A stretch of DNA of 64,000 nt from contig NZ_CP046172.1 of NCBI RefSeq assembly GCF_011801145.1, forward strand, positions 4,092,001 to 4,156,000. The letters run 5' to 3'. Origin of the DNA: Nocardia arthritidis. GTDB taxonomy: Bacteria > Actinomycetota > Actinomycetes > Mycobacteriales > Mycobacteriaceae. Below, one piece after another: positions 8,509-17,183 of the stretch (position 1 is its first letter; the number at the start of each line of letters is the position of its first letter). Position numbers and translations under genes: made by a program. The notes beneath the pieces were generated by a model that ran no database searches, had not been told where the DNA came from, and worked only from the letters and a program-made list of their open reading frames with translations.

Positions 8509-9357
8509 TCAGCCCTCTGTTTCCGCGTCTTGGTCGAACCTGAATCCGAACTTCTGGCTGGGTCGATCGTGTTCGATGGTGATGTAGTAACCGTGCCGGA
8601 GGAAGAAGAATCCGAGGATGTTGGCCAATCGATCCAATACGACCCTGGAGAACCGGGCGAGCAGCCGAGTGATCTGTTCTGGTTCGAGGTCACCGAGCTG
8701 ACCGGTCGCCGGGTCTCGGCGGCAGACGAGGGCCGGTCCGCGGACGAATACGCGTTGTGTGGGAATGAGTGTGGCGCAGATGTAGTCGGCCGTGTAGTTA
8801 CGGTCGTCCGCCGATAACGGGTCGTGCAGCATGAGCATATCGGCGTCGAGTTCGCGGAACTCGACCCGAGCGAACGAAGTGCCGAGCCGGGCGGCGATCC
8901 AATCCTGTACCTGGTCCGAGGGCATGTGGACATGGTCGCCTACCGTGACCGGACCGGGTTGCGTGAGAATGCTTACGGTTTCAGGAATTTCGGCGGCGCG
9001 CGGGGAGTCCGTTTCGAGGTCCCGACCGAACCGCTCGATGATCCGGTCTATTTGCGCCACGAACAGATCGTGCACCATGCCGCTCTTGGAATCATTCCGG
9101 CAGAGCGCGACTGGACCGCGAATAGTGCCGGGAAGCGGTGCCGAATAGGCGTGGGCCATGCTGTTGGCAACGGTGTTCTGGTCCCGGTCGGAATATCGAT
9201 CGAAATAGAGTCGTATTTGCGGTCCTAGCTGGATGTAGTCGATGGCCGCTGCCGCAAGTACGGTCCGCAACCAAGTTTCCGAATCGGTGGTGTCGAGCTC
9301 TCGATACTCGATATGGCGCGTTTCATGTATTACCACCGTGGCCGGTCGAGTGGCCAT
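8509..9357 (-). CDS. Unknown protein with an internal domain duplication
   Basis: A 282-aa protein with start chosen at the ATG directly after GGGGGGAGAC. Each half carries the same layout: a strand ending in EYRELD or EFRELDAD, a variable segment, then a segment reading IRGPVALCRNDSKSGMV in the first half and VRGPALVCRRDPATGQL in the second, followed by a helix (AQIDRIIERFGRD and EQITRLLARFSRV). The duplication is therefore direct and visible. There is no signal peptide or membrane helix. The family is not recognised. Confidence 0.7.
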   Translation of the reverse strand: MATRPATVVIHETRHIEYRELDTTDSETWLRTVLAAAAIDYIQLGPQIRLYFDRYSDRDQNTVANSMAHAYSAPLPGTIRGPVALCRNDSKSGMVHDLFVAQIDRIIERFGRDLETDSPRAAEIPETVSILTQPGPVTVGDHVHMPSDQVQDWIAARLGTSFARVEFRELDADMLMLHDPLSADDRNYTADYICATLIPTQRVFVRGPALVCRRDPATGQLGDLEPEQITRLLARFSRVVLDRLANILGFFFLRHGYYITIEHDRPSQKFGFRFDQDAETEG

Positions 9358-9754
9358 GTCTCCCCCCTGAAAGATAAGTCCCCGCGATGTATCCGAGAGC
9401 CGACGGCAGCCGTCATAAGGAATCAGGACGGCATAGCCGAGATGCACCCCAATGCTAGTGGTTTCGAAACCTGAGCAAATAAACCCCAATTCCGATGGGT
9501 TGACTGGTCTGCTCTTGGTAGTGGCCGAATTCCGGGGAGGACGGTACCGGCGTAGTGTCCATGGCCTCGTTGCGGCCGGTCGGGTTCGGCAGGCGATCCC
9601 GATGCGAGATTTGCATCGGGTGATGCGTAAACGGTTGCGCCACAATGCTGTTCACGCACTCGAATCCAGCGGGACAATAGTAGCCTGCGGTCAGCTGGTC
9701 GATGCCGAGATCGCTTGGGGTGCTGCGGTTTTCGGCTCCGAACAATAGGGGAGT
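9358..9754. other. Intergenic, divergent promoters
   Basis: About 400 bases between the minus-strand duplicated protein and the plus-strand secreted lyase-like gene. Short open frames exist in both strands but none has a ribosome site and a protein-like composition. Nothing else supported. Confidence 0.4.
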
Positions 9755-10477
9755 ATGCGCATGCGTTCGAGATTTGTAGTGATCGTGCTGTCGGCGACAT
9801 TGTGGTCGATCGCGTGGAGCCCGGCGGCGCACGCATCGGTGATCTGGTCCGGCGATCCCGCCCAGGGCACCGGCGTGTTCGGGAACCTCAACTGTGATTC
9901 ACCGGGCAGCATCACCGTCGGGCAGGATCCGGACCATGGCGCGGTCTGGCAGTACCAGAAACCGGCGGGCGACAATCGCTGTGAAAGCCATGGCATCTCG
10001 GTCGACGGGCAGAAATATCATTTCCAGAACGACTCGACCTACTATTTCGGCTGGTGGAGCAAGCTGAGCAGCTCGGCCGACGACAATGCCAACTTCCAGT
10101 GGAAGTCGTACGGGGACGGCATGACTCAGAACTGGCCGTTCGTCATCAAGGTGAAAGACGGACGCATGGTGGTGTTGCAGCGCCAGCCCGGCAACCAGCA
10201 GCAGATCGTCTGGACCTCGAACCCGATCACGACCGACACCTGGTATCACTATGTGGTCGGCCTCCATACGTCCGATGATCTGACCGGCGGCTGGATCCAG
10301 TTGTGGTTCAACGGCCAGCCCCAGACCTTCAGCGACGGCACCACCCAATACAGCTGTCGCACATGGGATGTCAGCAACGATCCGAAGTGGGGCGTCTACG
10401 GCGCGGAGGATACCGACTTCACCAATACCGTTGCGGGCCTGAAACTCGGCACCGGCTACGACGACGTCTCGAATTAG
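9755..10477 (+). CDS. Secreted polysaccharide lyase-like beta-jelly-roll protein
   Basis: A 240-aa exported protein. Residues 1-28 form a signal peptide ending AAHAS. The mature part has the beta-sandwich features of the heparin lyase I / PL20-like 'polysaccharide lyase' family: YYFGWWSKLS, NFQWKSYG, WPFVIKVKDGRMVV, TWYHYVVGLHTS and WIQLWFNGQPQ, in family order. Such proteins cleave uronic-acid polysaccharides. Substrate cannot be deduced, and the catalytic Tyr/Lys pair cannot be assigned with certainty. It stands alone. Confidence 0.75.
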   Translation: MRMRSRFVVIVLSATLWSIAWSPAAHASVIWSGDPAQGTGVFGNLNCDSPGSITVGQDPDHGAVWQYQKPAGDNRCESHGISVDGQKYHFQNDSTYYFGWWSKLSSSADDNANFQWKSYGDGMTQNWPFVIKVKDGRMVVLQRQPGNQQQIVWTSNPITTDTWYHYVVGLHTSDDLTGGWIQLWFNGQPQTFSDGTTQYSCRTWDVSNDPKWGVYGAEDTDFTNTVAGLKLGTGYDDVSN

Positions 10478-10749
10478 GGCCTGCGCTGCCTGGACGAGCG
10501 GAGGCCTGAGCGCCGGACGGGGAGCCATGCAGAGCAGGTGCCGACACCCGGACAAGGTCACTCGGGCACTTCTGACGGGCTCTGTTGCCATGGAGCCGAA
10601 GGATGACCCGGCACCGTTCTAGAGGAGGACGGCGGGTGATACCTGGGCCTCGACCAAAGTACGAATCGGGTCGGGACTCGTGGGCGATGTGGCGGCGGTA
10701 TCGAATGCCGAAGATCTGAAGGGCACACATACCGATGGGAGGAACGTCT

Positions 10750-11118
10750 GTGAGTAGCAACGAGTTCGACGGTTACCGGAGTGCCGGGGCGGATCGCATG
10801 ATCATCAGCACAATGAACGACCTGCCCGGCTACGAGGTGGTGGAGGTGCTGGGGGATGTCGTCGGCCTGACGGTCCGCAGCAGGCACCTGGGTTCGCAGA
10901 TCGGTGCGGGCATCAAGTCCATGTTCGGCGGCGAGCTCAAGGGCATGACGAAGATGTTGTACGACAGCAGGATCGAGGCCAGGGACCGGTTGATCGAGAA
11001 CGCACGGGAGCAGGGCGCGCACGCCGTACTCGCAATGCGCTTCGACGCCAACGACTTCGGCGGCGACGGCCAGGAGATCTGCGCCTACGGCACCGCGGTC
11101 AGGATCCGGAAGCTGTAG
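10750..11118 (+). CDS. YbjQ/UPF0145 family protein
   Basis: A 122-aa protein with a GTG start placed 6 bases after a GGAGGA; an ATG 15 bases upstream overlaps that ribosome site and is rejected. The family pattern is clear: IISTMNDLPGYEVVEVLGDVVGLTV, a Gly-rich segment, then AREQGAHAVLAMRFD and AYGTAVRI. YbjQ proteins form pentameric rings of unknown function. It converges on the ThDP enzyme gene with only 10 bases between stops. Confidence 0.9.
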   Translation: MSSNEFDGYRSAGADRMIISTMNDLPGYEVVEVLGDVVGLTVRSRHLGSQIGAGIKSMFGGELKGMTKMLYDSRIEARDRLIENAREQGAHAVLAMRFDANDFGGDGQEICAYGTAVRIRKL

Positions 11119-11128
11119 TGTCCGTTGA

Positions 11129-13453
11129 TCATTCGACGAGGTCCAGCGCGGCCCGCACGATGCTGTCGGTATCGATGCCGTGGTGGCGGTAGACGTCGTC
11201 GAGCGATCCGGACTGTCCGAACGCGCTGACCCCGAGGGCGGCCGCGGCCACGGAGTTGACCCCGGCGAGGAATGCGAGGGTGTGCGGGTGGCCGTCGAGA
11301 ACGGTCACCATCGGCGTGGCCCGCTCGGCCGGGAAGATCTGGCCGAGGATCCACGACGGACCGTCCGCCAGCCCGCGCCGGGCCTGCAACGCCCGGAACA
11401 GCAGGCCGGGACTGGTGACGCACACGACGTCGGCGGCAATGCCTTGTTCGGCGAGTCGGTCTGCGGCGCAAAGGGTTTCGGTGATCATCGCACCCATGCC
11501 CACCAGGGTGACGGCGGGGTTCGCCGGATGCCGCAGGACGTACCCGCCCGCGACGACCTGCCGACGCCGGCGCTCCCGTGCCGCGGCATCGCCCGGCACC
11601 GCGGCCAGCGTCTGATCCACCGGCCGGGTCGACAGGCGCAGATAGGTGGAGCTGCCATCCGGTCGGCCCAAGCGGCGGATGGCGTCGAGCAGGGACCATT
11701 CGACATCGATCGCGAAGGCCGGTTCGTATCCGACGCATCCCGGCTGCTCCAGTCCGATTGATGGGGTCGTGATCGATTGGTGCGCACCGCCTTCCGCGGC
11801 GAGGGTCACCCCGGACGGGGTGCCGACCAGGATCGACCGGCCGCCCGCGTAGATACCGTACGACCAGGGCTCCAACGCCCGCTGGATGAACGGGTCGTAC
11901 ATGACGCCGATCGGGAAAAGCGGCTGGCCCCAACGGCTCCAGGTCGCGCCGAGCTCACCGATCAGCCCGACGAGATTCGTTTCGGCGATACCGAGTTCCA
12001 TATGCTGACCGGCCGGTGTCTCCCGCCAGTGCATGATGGTCTCGGCGTCGTCGGCGAACCAGTCCCGCCGTTCGTTCGGCGACCACACGCCGACCTTGTT
12101 CAGCCAGCCGGCCAGATTCGTCGTCGAGCTGACATCCGGACTCACCGTGACGACTCGCCGAGCGGCCTCGGGCGCCGCCCTGCGCAGATCGAGCAGCACC
12201 CGCCCGAGCGCCGCCTGGGTCGACGAGGTGCCCGCGGGTGTGCGGCCGATATCGGTGGGCACCGTCGGAGGCGCTGTGGGAGTGGGATTTTCGCGGCTGA
12301 GCCGTTGCGCCGTTGCCAGGCATCGAGCCGCGGCGGCGCTGTCGGGGGCGAACCGCGTCCACGGATTCGCCGGATCCACGCCGAGTTCGGCGGCCAGTTG
12401 TTCGTACTGCCGCACCGTCAGCAGTGACGAATGATTTTGCGGGTGGCCCTGTGTCGGCAGTCCGTAGCCCTTGATGGTGTAGGCGATGATCACCGTTGGC
12501 CGGGTGTCATCGATCTGCGCATATGCCTCGCGCAGCGCGTCCAGATCGTGGCCGCCGAGGTTGCGGATGGCGCGCGTCAGGGTCGAGTCGTCGAGATCGC
12601 CGATGAGCGCACCGATTTCGGCGGCATCGGATCCGTTGCCGGGCAGTCGCTTTCGGATCTCCTCGGCATCGCACCGCAGCAGCCGTTGATATTCCGGATT
12701 GGGCATATCGAGGATCCGGGTGCGCAGCGCCTGTCCGCCGGGCCTGGTGAACAGTGACTCGAGCAGCGCGCCGAAGGTCACGGTGATCACCTGCCAACCG
12801 GCGGCGGTGAACATACCCGCGAGGCGGCCCGCGGCGATATTGGGCACGACCCGATCCAGCGACTGCCGATTCAGATCGACGATCCAGACGATTTCGCCGA
12901 GTTCGGTGACCGAGGGGTCCAGGATGGCCTCCCACACCGCGCCCTCGTCCAGCTCGGCGTCGCCGACCAGCGAGTACTGCCGACCGGTTCCGGCTCGGCC
13001 GAATGCGGCCTCGACGTACCGGCGCGCGATGGCGCCCCAGATCGGCGCGGTCGCCCCGATGCCGACCGAACCGGTCGAATAGTCGACGGTGTCAGGGTCT
13101 TTCGCCCGGCTGGGGTAACTCTGCAGACCGCCGAATTCGCGTAGCGTCGTCATCTGGGTGTCGTCGAGTTCACCGAGCAGATAATTGATCGCGTGCAGGA
13201 CCGGGGAGGCGTGCGGTTTGACCGACACCCGGTCGCCCGGCCCCAGCTGTTCGAACCACAGCGAGGTCATGATCGACACCATCGATGCGCACGAGGCCTG
13301 GTGGCCGCCGACCTTCAAGCCCGACGGATTGGGCCGAATCCTATTGGCGTGGTGGATCATCGACGTCGACAACCACAGCACGCGCCGCTCGATCTCCGCG
13401 AGCGCGTCCGTGGCCTGCCGGGTGGACGGGGCGTCGAGCGTCCAGGCGGTCAT
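11129..13453 (-). CDS. ThDP-dependent transketolase-like enzyme related to pyruvate dehydrogenase E1
   Basis: A 774-aa cytoplasmic enzyme; the start follows AAGGACCACAGCA. The ThDP/Mg site is GDAELDEG followed 30 residues later by DLNRQ (residues about 160-195), and the N-terminal HQASCASMVSIMTSLWFEQLG matches the homodimeric AceE-type E1. The pyrimidine-binding half (LGIAETNLVGLIGELGATW) and a transketolase C-terminal domain (VTLVGMGAMITETL) follow. It is about 110 residues shorter than E. coli AceE, and no E2 or E3 genes are adjacent, so it probably acts alone on a 2-oxoacid or sugar phosphate. It lies downstream of the symporter in the same direction with a 165-base gap. Confidence 0.8.
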   Translation of the reverse strand: MTAWTLDAPSTRQATDALAEIERRVLWLSTSMIHHANRIRPNPSGLKVGGHQASCASMVSIMTSLWFEQLGPGDRVSVKPHASPVLHAINYLLGELDDTQMTTLREFGGLQSYPSRAKDPDTVDYSTGSVGIGATAPIWGAIARRYVEAAFGRAGTGRQYSLVGDAELDEGAVWEAILDPSVTELGEIVWIVDLNRQSLDRVVPNIAAGRLAGMFTAAGWQVITVTFGALLESLFTRPGGQALRTRILDMPNPEYQRLLRCDAEEIRKRLPGNGSDAAEIGALIGDLDDSTLTRAIRNLGGHDLDALREAYAQIDDTRPTVIIAYTIKGYGLPTQGHPQNHSSLLTVRQYEQLAAELGVDPANPWTRFAPDSAAAARCLATAQRLSRENPTPTAPPTVPTDIGRTPAGTSSTQAALGRVLLDLRRAAPEAARRVVTVSPDVSSTTNLAGWLNKVGVWSPNERRDWFADDAETIMHWRETPAGQHMELGIAETNLVGLIGELGATWSRWGQPLFPIGVMYDPFIQRALEPWSYGIYAGGRSILVGTPSGVTLAAEGGAHQSITTPSIGLEQPGCVGYEPAFAIDVEWSLLDAIRRLGRPDGSSTYLRLSTRPVDQTLAAVPGDAAARERRRRQVVAGGYVLRHPANPAVTLVGMGAMITETLCAADRLAEQGIAADVVCVTSPGLLFRALQARRGLADGPSWILGQIFPAERATPMVTVLDGHPHTLAFLAGVNSVAAAALGVSAFGQSGSLDDVYRHHGIDTDSIVRAALDLVE

Positions 13454-13618
13454 TGCTGTGGTCCTTTCGACAAGGTTCCGGCGCCTGATCCGAGCTGCGT
13501 GTGCAGAACTCCGCCCATAGCCGATCATCGACGCACAGTTTGGGCAATAGTGGTCGCGAAAATTGAGCATTCTGCACGCCGTGGCGCGCAGGCGGCAGGC
13601 TGGAGGTTGGCAGTATGG

Positions 13619-15058
13619 TCAGGCCACCGGACTGCTCTGCGCACGCTCCGGTACCGGATGACGCGCCCGCCGGACGGATATCTCGACCAGCGCTGCCACC
13701 AGGATGTTGATACCGAGTGCCGGGATTCCCGCGTTCACATTCGCCAGACCGATTTTCCACAGCGTCACCCAGATGACGAACGCTTCTCCCGCGACGATGC
13801 CCGCGATGATCGCCGGTGCGCTGAGCCGCGGCCGTTCCCGCAGGCCGGCCACCAGACCCGGGGCGAATTGCACCAACCCGCTGTAGGTGAGCAGCAGCAG
13901 GTTGGCCAGTGCGTTCGGCCGGACCAGGTCCAGGACCAGTGCCAGCGCCAGAATCACCACGACCGCACCATGATTGGTGAAGAACTGCACCCGTGGGTTG
14001 CTCGTGCGAATTACGTTGCGGGCCATGTTCGACGACATGCCCAGGATCATGGCCGACGCCGGGACCATCGCCGCGGCGGCGCCCGCGACGGCGATGAGGC
14101 CGACCAGCCAGCCCGGCAGCGCCAGCGACGTCAGGGTGAGCAGCGCACCGTTGGCCGACGATCCCTTCGGCAGCGCCAGAATCGCCACGAATCCGATCAT
14201 GATGGGCAGGATCAGCGTGATCTGGTACAGCGGCAACAGAATCCAATTGCGGCGCAGGCTTTTCACGCTGTCCGCGGACAGCACCGCGGGCCAGGTGTGC
14301 GGAAAGGTGAACAGCGCGACGCCGATCGTGCTGGCGATCATGCTGGTGGTCCACCACACCCGATCGTTGGTGCCGCGATGCACGGTGAGCAGGTCCGGGT
14401 GCAGGCGCGAAACCTCGTGGAAGGCATGGCCGAGCCCGCCGGTGAAGTGCAGCGGAATCGCCACCGCGAGCACAACGACGGCGATCAGCATCAGCGCGTC
14501 CTTCAGATACGAGGTGTTCGCGGTGCCCCGGATCCCGGCCCACAGCACGAAGGCCGCGGTCAGCACGGTTCCGATGACCTCGCCCCAGATCCCGGATCCG
14601 GTGTCGTGGGTGACCAGCTTGATGATCAGCCCCATCCCGGCGATCTGCAGCTGCAGGTAGGGCAGCATGAAGACCACCGCGAACAGTGCCACGAGCGTGC
14701 CGAGAGCCTTGCTGCCGTAGCGCTTTTCGTAGAAGTCGGCCTGGGTGATGTATCCGTCCCGGCGGCCGAGCCGCCAGATCCGCGGCCCGATGAAGTACCA
14801 GACGACGCAGGCTATCGGGACATAGGGAATCGCGTAGGTGGCCGCGACGCCGCCGCTGAAGGCGAGTCCGGCCATACCGAGGAAGGTGAAGGTGGTGAAG
14901 ACCTCGCCGGCCTGGAGGAACCAGATCGTGACGGCGCCGAAACGCCGTCCGCCCAAAGACCATTCGGCCAGATCGAGGGTGGGCTTGCGGCGGCCGAGCA
15001 GACCCACCGCGGCGATCACCACCATACCGAGCAGTGCTACTACCAGTACGACGCTCAT
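13619..15058 (-). CDS. Sodium/solute symporter (SSS family)
   Basis: A 479-aa integral membrane transporter with about 13 hydrophobic helices. SLGGRRFG and the following WFLQAGEVFTTFTFLG match the SSS N-terminal sodium-site region, as does YGSKALGTLVALFAVVFMLPY. The ATG overlaps the DUF3311 stop (ATGA), the usual pairing in this family. Substrates of the subfamily are carboxylates, amino acids or sugars; the neighbouring M20 amidohydrolase suggests an amidated or N-acylated compound. Confidence 0.9.
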   Translation of the reverse strand: MSVVLVVALLGMVVIAAVGLLGRRKPTLDLAEWSLGGRRFGAVTIWFLQAGEVFTTFTFLGMAGLAFSGGVAATYAIPYVPIACVVWYFIGPRIWRLGRRDGYITQADFYEKRYGSKALGTLVALFAVVFMLPYLQLQIAGMGLIIKLVTHDTGSGIWGEVIGTVLTAAFVLWAGIRGTANTSYLKDALMLIAVVVLAVAIPLHFTGGLGHAFHEVSRLHPDLLTVHRGTNDRVWWTTSMIASTIGVALFTFPHTWPAVLSADSVKSLRRNWILLPLYQITLILPIMIGFVAILALPKGSSANGALLTLTSLALPGWLVGLIAVAGAAAAMVPASAMILGMSSNMARNVIRTSNPRVQFFTNHGAVVVILALALVLDLVRPNALANLLLLTYSGLVQFAPGLVAGLRERPRLSAPAIIAGIVAGEAFVIWVTLWKIGLANVNAGIPALGINILVAALVEISVRRARHPVPERAQSSPVA

Positions 15059-15273
15059 TCCGGATCCTTCTTCTCCAACACCCGGGTGCGTCCGAATTCG
15101 ACGGCGGCCAAGGCCGGAACGATCATCAGAACCCAGAACGAGGTCCACACCAGCATCGCGGGCAGGCCCAGCCACAGGTGGGCGGAATTGACCATCGGCA
15201 GGAAAGGGGTGGCCACCAGTGCCGTCGTGGGGATCAGCGGTAGCAACAGCAACAGGTCACGACTGGTTCGCAT
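15055..15273 (-). CDS. DUF3311 small membrane protein
   Basis: A 72-aa protein with two transmembrane helices (LLLLLPLIPTTALVATPFLP and LVWTSFWVLMIVPALAAVEF). DUF3311 proteins nearly always sit immediately before an SSS symporter and are thought to be an accessory subunit. Its ATG overlaps the 3' end of the M20 gene by 17 bases and its stop overlaps the symporter start, so the three are translationally coupled. Confidence 0.9.
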   Translation of the reverse strand: MRTSRDLLLLLPLIPTTALVATPFLPMVNSAHLWLGLPAMLVWTSFWVLMIVPALAAVEFGRTRVLEKKDPE

Positions 15274-16471
15274 GTGCGGCCTCTCGCTCCAGTCGCCGAA
15301 TCGCCAACTCGGCCAGCAACGTTGCGCCATCGGGCAGCACAGCGTCGTCGAAGATTGCATAGGGCGAATGGTTGGACGGCGCGGTCTGTGGGTCGGTGCC
15401 CTCCGGCGCGGCGCCGAGCATGGCGAAACTGCCTGGCACAGCGTCCAATACGCGGGAGAAATCCTCGGATGCGGTGAGCGGGTTCGCCATCGGCTGGAAG
15501 CGCTCGGGGCCGAAGACTTCGGCGACGGTCTCGGTGAGGAAGTCGGTCTCGGCGGAATCGGTTGCCGTCACCGGGTATTCGTTCGCGTACTCGACGTCGA
15601 CCTCGAGTCCGTGCGCGGCGGCGATCCCACGGACGACGGCAACCGCGGCATCGGTGATGCGGGCCTGGGCGGTTCGGGTGAAGCTGCGCACGGTCGCCTC
15701 GAAGAAGGCGGTGTCGGGAATGATGTTGCGTTTGGTGCCCGCCTGTACGAGACCGATGGTGAGCACCACCGGGTCGAACACATCGAATTGGCGGGTGACG
15801 ATGGTCTGCAGTGCGGTGATCATCTCCGCCATGGCGGGTACCGGATCCTTCGCCCGGTATGGCGCCGACCCGTGCCCGCCCGCGCCGCGAACCGTGACGG
15901 TGAGACGGTCGGAGGCGGACAGCATCGGCCCGGTTCGTGATGCGAAAACGCCCCGCGGGAAACTCGCCGCGGAGACGTGCAACCCGTAGGCGGCACTGAC
16001 CCGCCGGCCCGCGCCGTCCAGCACGCCCTCCGACAACATCGCGCCGGCCCCGTCCCACCCCTCTTCCCCGGGCTGAAACATGAAAACGACATCGCCGCAA
16101 AGGGTTTCGCGCCGCGCGGCCAGCAGATGCGCCGCGCCGACCAGCATAGCCACGTGCAGATCGTGGCCGCAGGCGTGCATGGTGTCGCCGGTCTGGGAAG
16201 CGTAGGACACATCGGCCCGCTCGGTGAGCGGCAGCGCGTCCATATCGCCGCGGAGCAGTACCGCGGGGCCGCCGGGCCTGCCGCGCAGCACCGCGGTCAC
16301 CGAGGTGAGCGCGCTTCCGGTGCTGATCTCCAGCGGCAGGTCCGCGAGCGCGGTGAGCACCCGCTCCTGAGTTCGTGGCAGATCGAGTCCGACCTCCGGT
16401 ATTCGATGCAGGTCACGCCGCAGGCGAACGAGGTCGGGGGATAGCGCGGATGCATCGTCACGCAGGGCCAT
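15257..16471 (-). CDS. M20-family amidohydrolase/aminoacylase
   Basis: A 404-aa metal-dependent hydrolase of the hippuricase/IAA-amino acid hydrolase group. Metal-site motifs are seen: HACGHDLHVAM, FQPGEEGWDGA and a C-terminal SEDFS. The start at MALRDDASALSPDLVRLRRD matches the family N-terminus. It heads an operon with DUF3311 and a sodium symporter, so the cell likely imports an N-acyl amino acid or a similar amide and cleaves it. Confidence 0.9.
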   Translation of the reverse strand: MALRDDASALSPDLVRLRRDLHRIPEVGLDLPRTQERVLTALADLPLEISTGSALTSVTAVLRGRPGGPAVLLRGDMDALPLTERADVSYASQTGDTMHACGHDLHVAMLVGAAHLLAARRETLCGDVVFMFQPGEEGWDGAGAMLSEGVLDGAGRRVSAAYGLHVSAASFPRGVFASRTGPMLSASDRLTVTVRGAGGHGSAPYRAKDPVPAMAEMITALQTIVTRQFDVFDPVVLTIGLVQAGTKRNIIPDTAFFEATVRSFTRTAQARITDAAVAVVRGIAAAHGLEVDVEYANEYPVTATDSAETDFLTETVAEVFGPERFQPMANPLTASEDFSRVLDAVPGSFAMLGAAPEGTDPQTAPSNHSPYAIFDDAVLPDGATLLAELAIRRLEREAAHANQS

Positions 16472-16782
16472 GGCGCAGCCTCTCGTCGAGCAAAGTTCGG
16501 TGCACAGCACCGAACTGGTGAACAGAGTTGTGATCTTCCCCGCACAGCAGCGGGCGCACAAGATCGAACCCACGGCGCGTTCGCGGCAGGGAAGCCCGGC
16601 TCGACGGCGGTGACCTCACATCATCGGATAAGAATCGAGGAAAGTCGTCCAAGCTTTGGGCGCTCACTTCGCCTGACGGCCTTCGGTCGAACAGTAGCCA
16701 CTCGATTCATCAATACCGATAACACTTGGTAGGCCATCATATTCGCCAATTTTCAGGCGGCCGGGAATAGCGCGGAACCAAT

Positions 16783-16938
16783 AAGGCGAATATCGCCTCG
16801 TTCGGCGGCGATCCGGGCCGCGTGACCATCGGCGTCCCATCGGAGGACTGGCATCCCTTCCGCGACGACAACGACCTGCGCGTATTCGGCCCTCCGGCGT
16901 CGCGCGACACGACCGTCCTGGAGGCGTGGAGCTACTGA
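16783..16938 (+). pseudogene. Relic resembling a type-B carboxylesterase
   Basis: A short plus-strand reading frame begins ANIASFGGDPGRVTI, which is the stretch just before the nucleophile elbow in type-B carboxylesterases, then jumps to GVPSEDWHPF and LRVFGPPA without the Gly-Glu-Ser-Ala-Gly motif and ends in TGA. No start codon is in frame nearby. This fits a decayed gene with an internal deletion. Identification rests on one motif only. Confidence 0.4.
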
Positions 16939-17032
16939 CCGACACCCACACCGCCGCCGAGGGTCCTGAACAATGCACGGGCTCCCGACCGGGCAACCGG
17001 TGCACTTCAGCACCTTGCTACAGCATCTCAAC

Positions 17033-17182
17033 GGCACTTTCGGGATCGACCGAGTCGGCGGGACCAGCTTGGCCGCATCGCTGTTCGCCGTTATGGAGGC
17101 TGGCATCGTGCAGAGGCGCGGCGGCCGTCCGATCGGTTTCGCCAACTCGGTCTCTATCGGCTCGCTGATCCCTGCGGCCCGG
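17033..17182 (+). pseudogene. Relic of a sedolisin (S53) serine peptidase C-terminus
   Basis: The frame reads FGIDRVGGTSLAASLFAVME, then GGRPIGFANSVSIGSL, which matches the C-terminal region of sedolisins around the catalytic Ser in GGTSxASP followed by the conserved GFANP-x-LY. Here SP has become AS, and FANP has become FANS. No upstream catalytic domain is present. It ends against the M64 peptidase gene on the opposite strand. Confidence 0.55.
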
Positions 17183-17183
17183 A

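Noticed and set aside
13193..15940. A 915-codon plus-strand frame across the symporter and ThDP-enzyme genes
   Set aside because: It has a His/Arg/Gln/Asp-rich composition typical of an antisense shadow and lies opposite three recognised, coupled genes.
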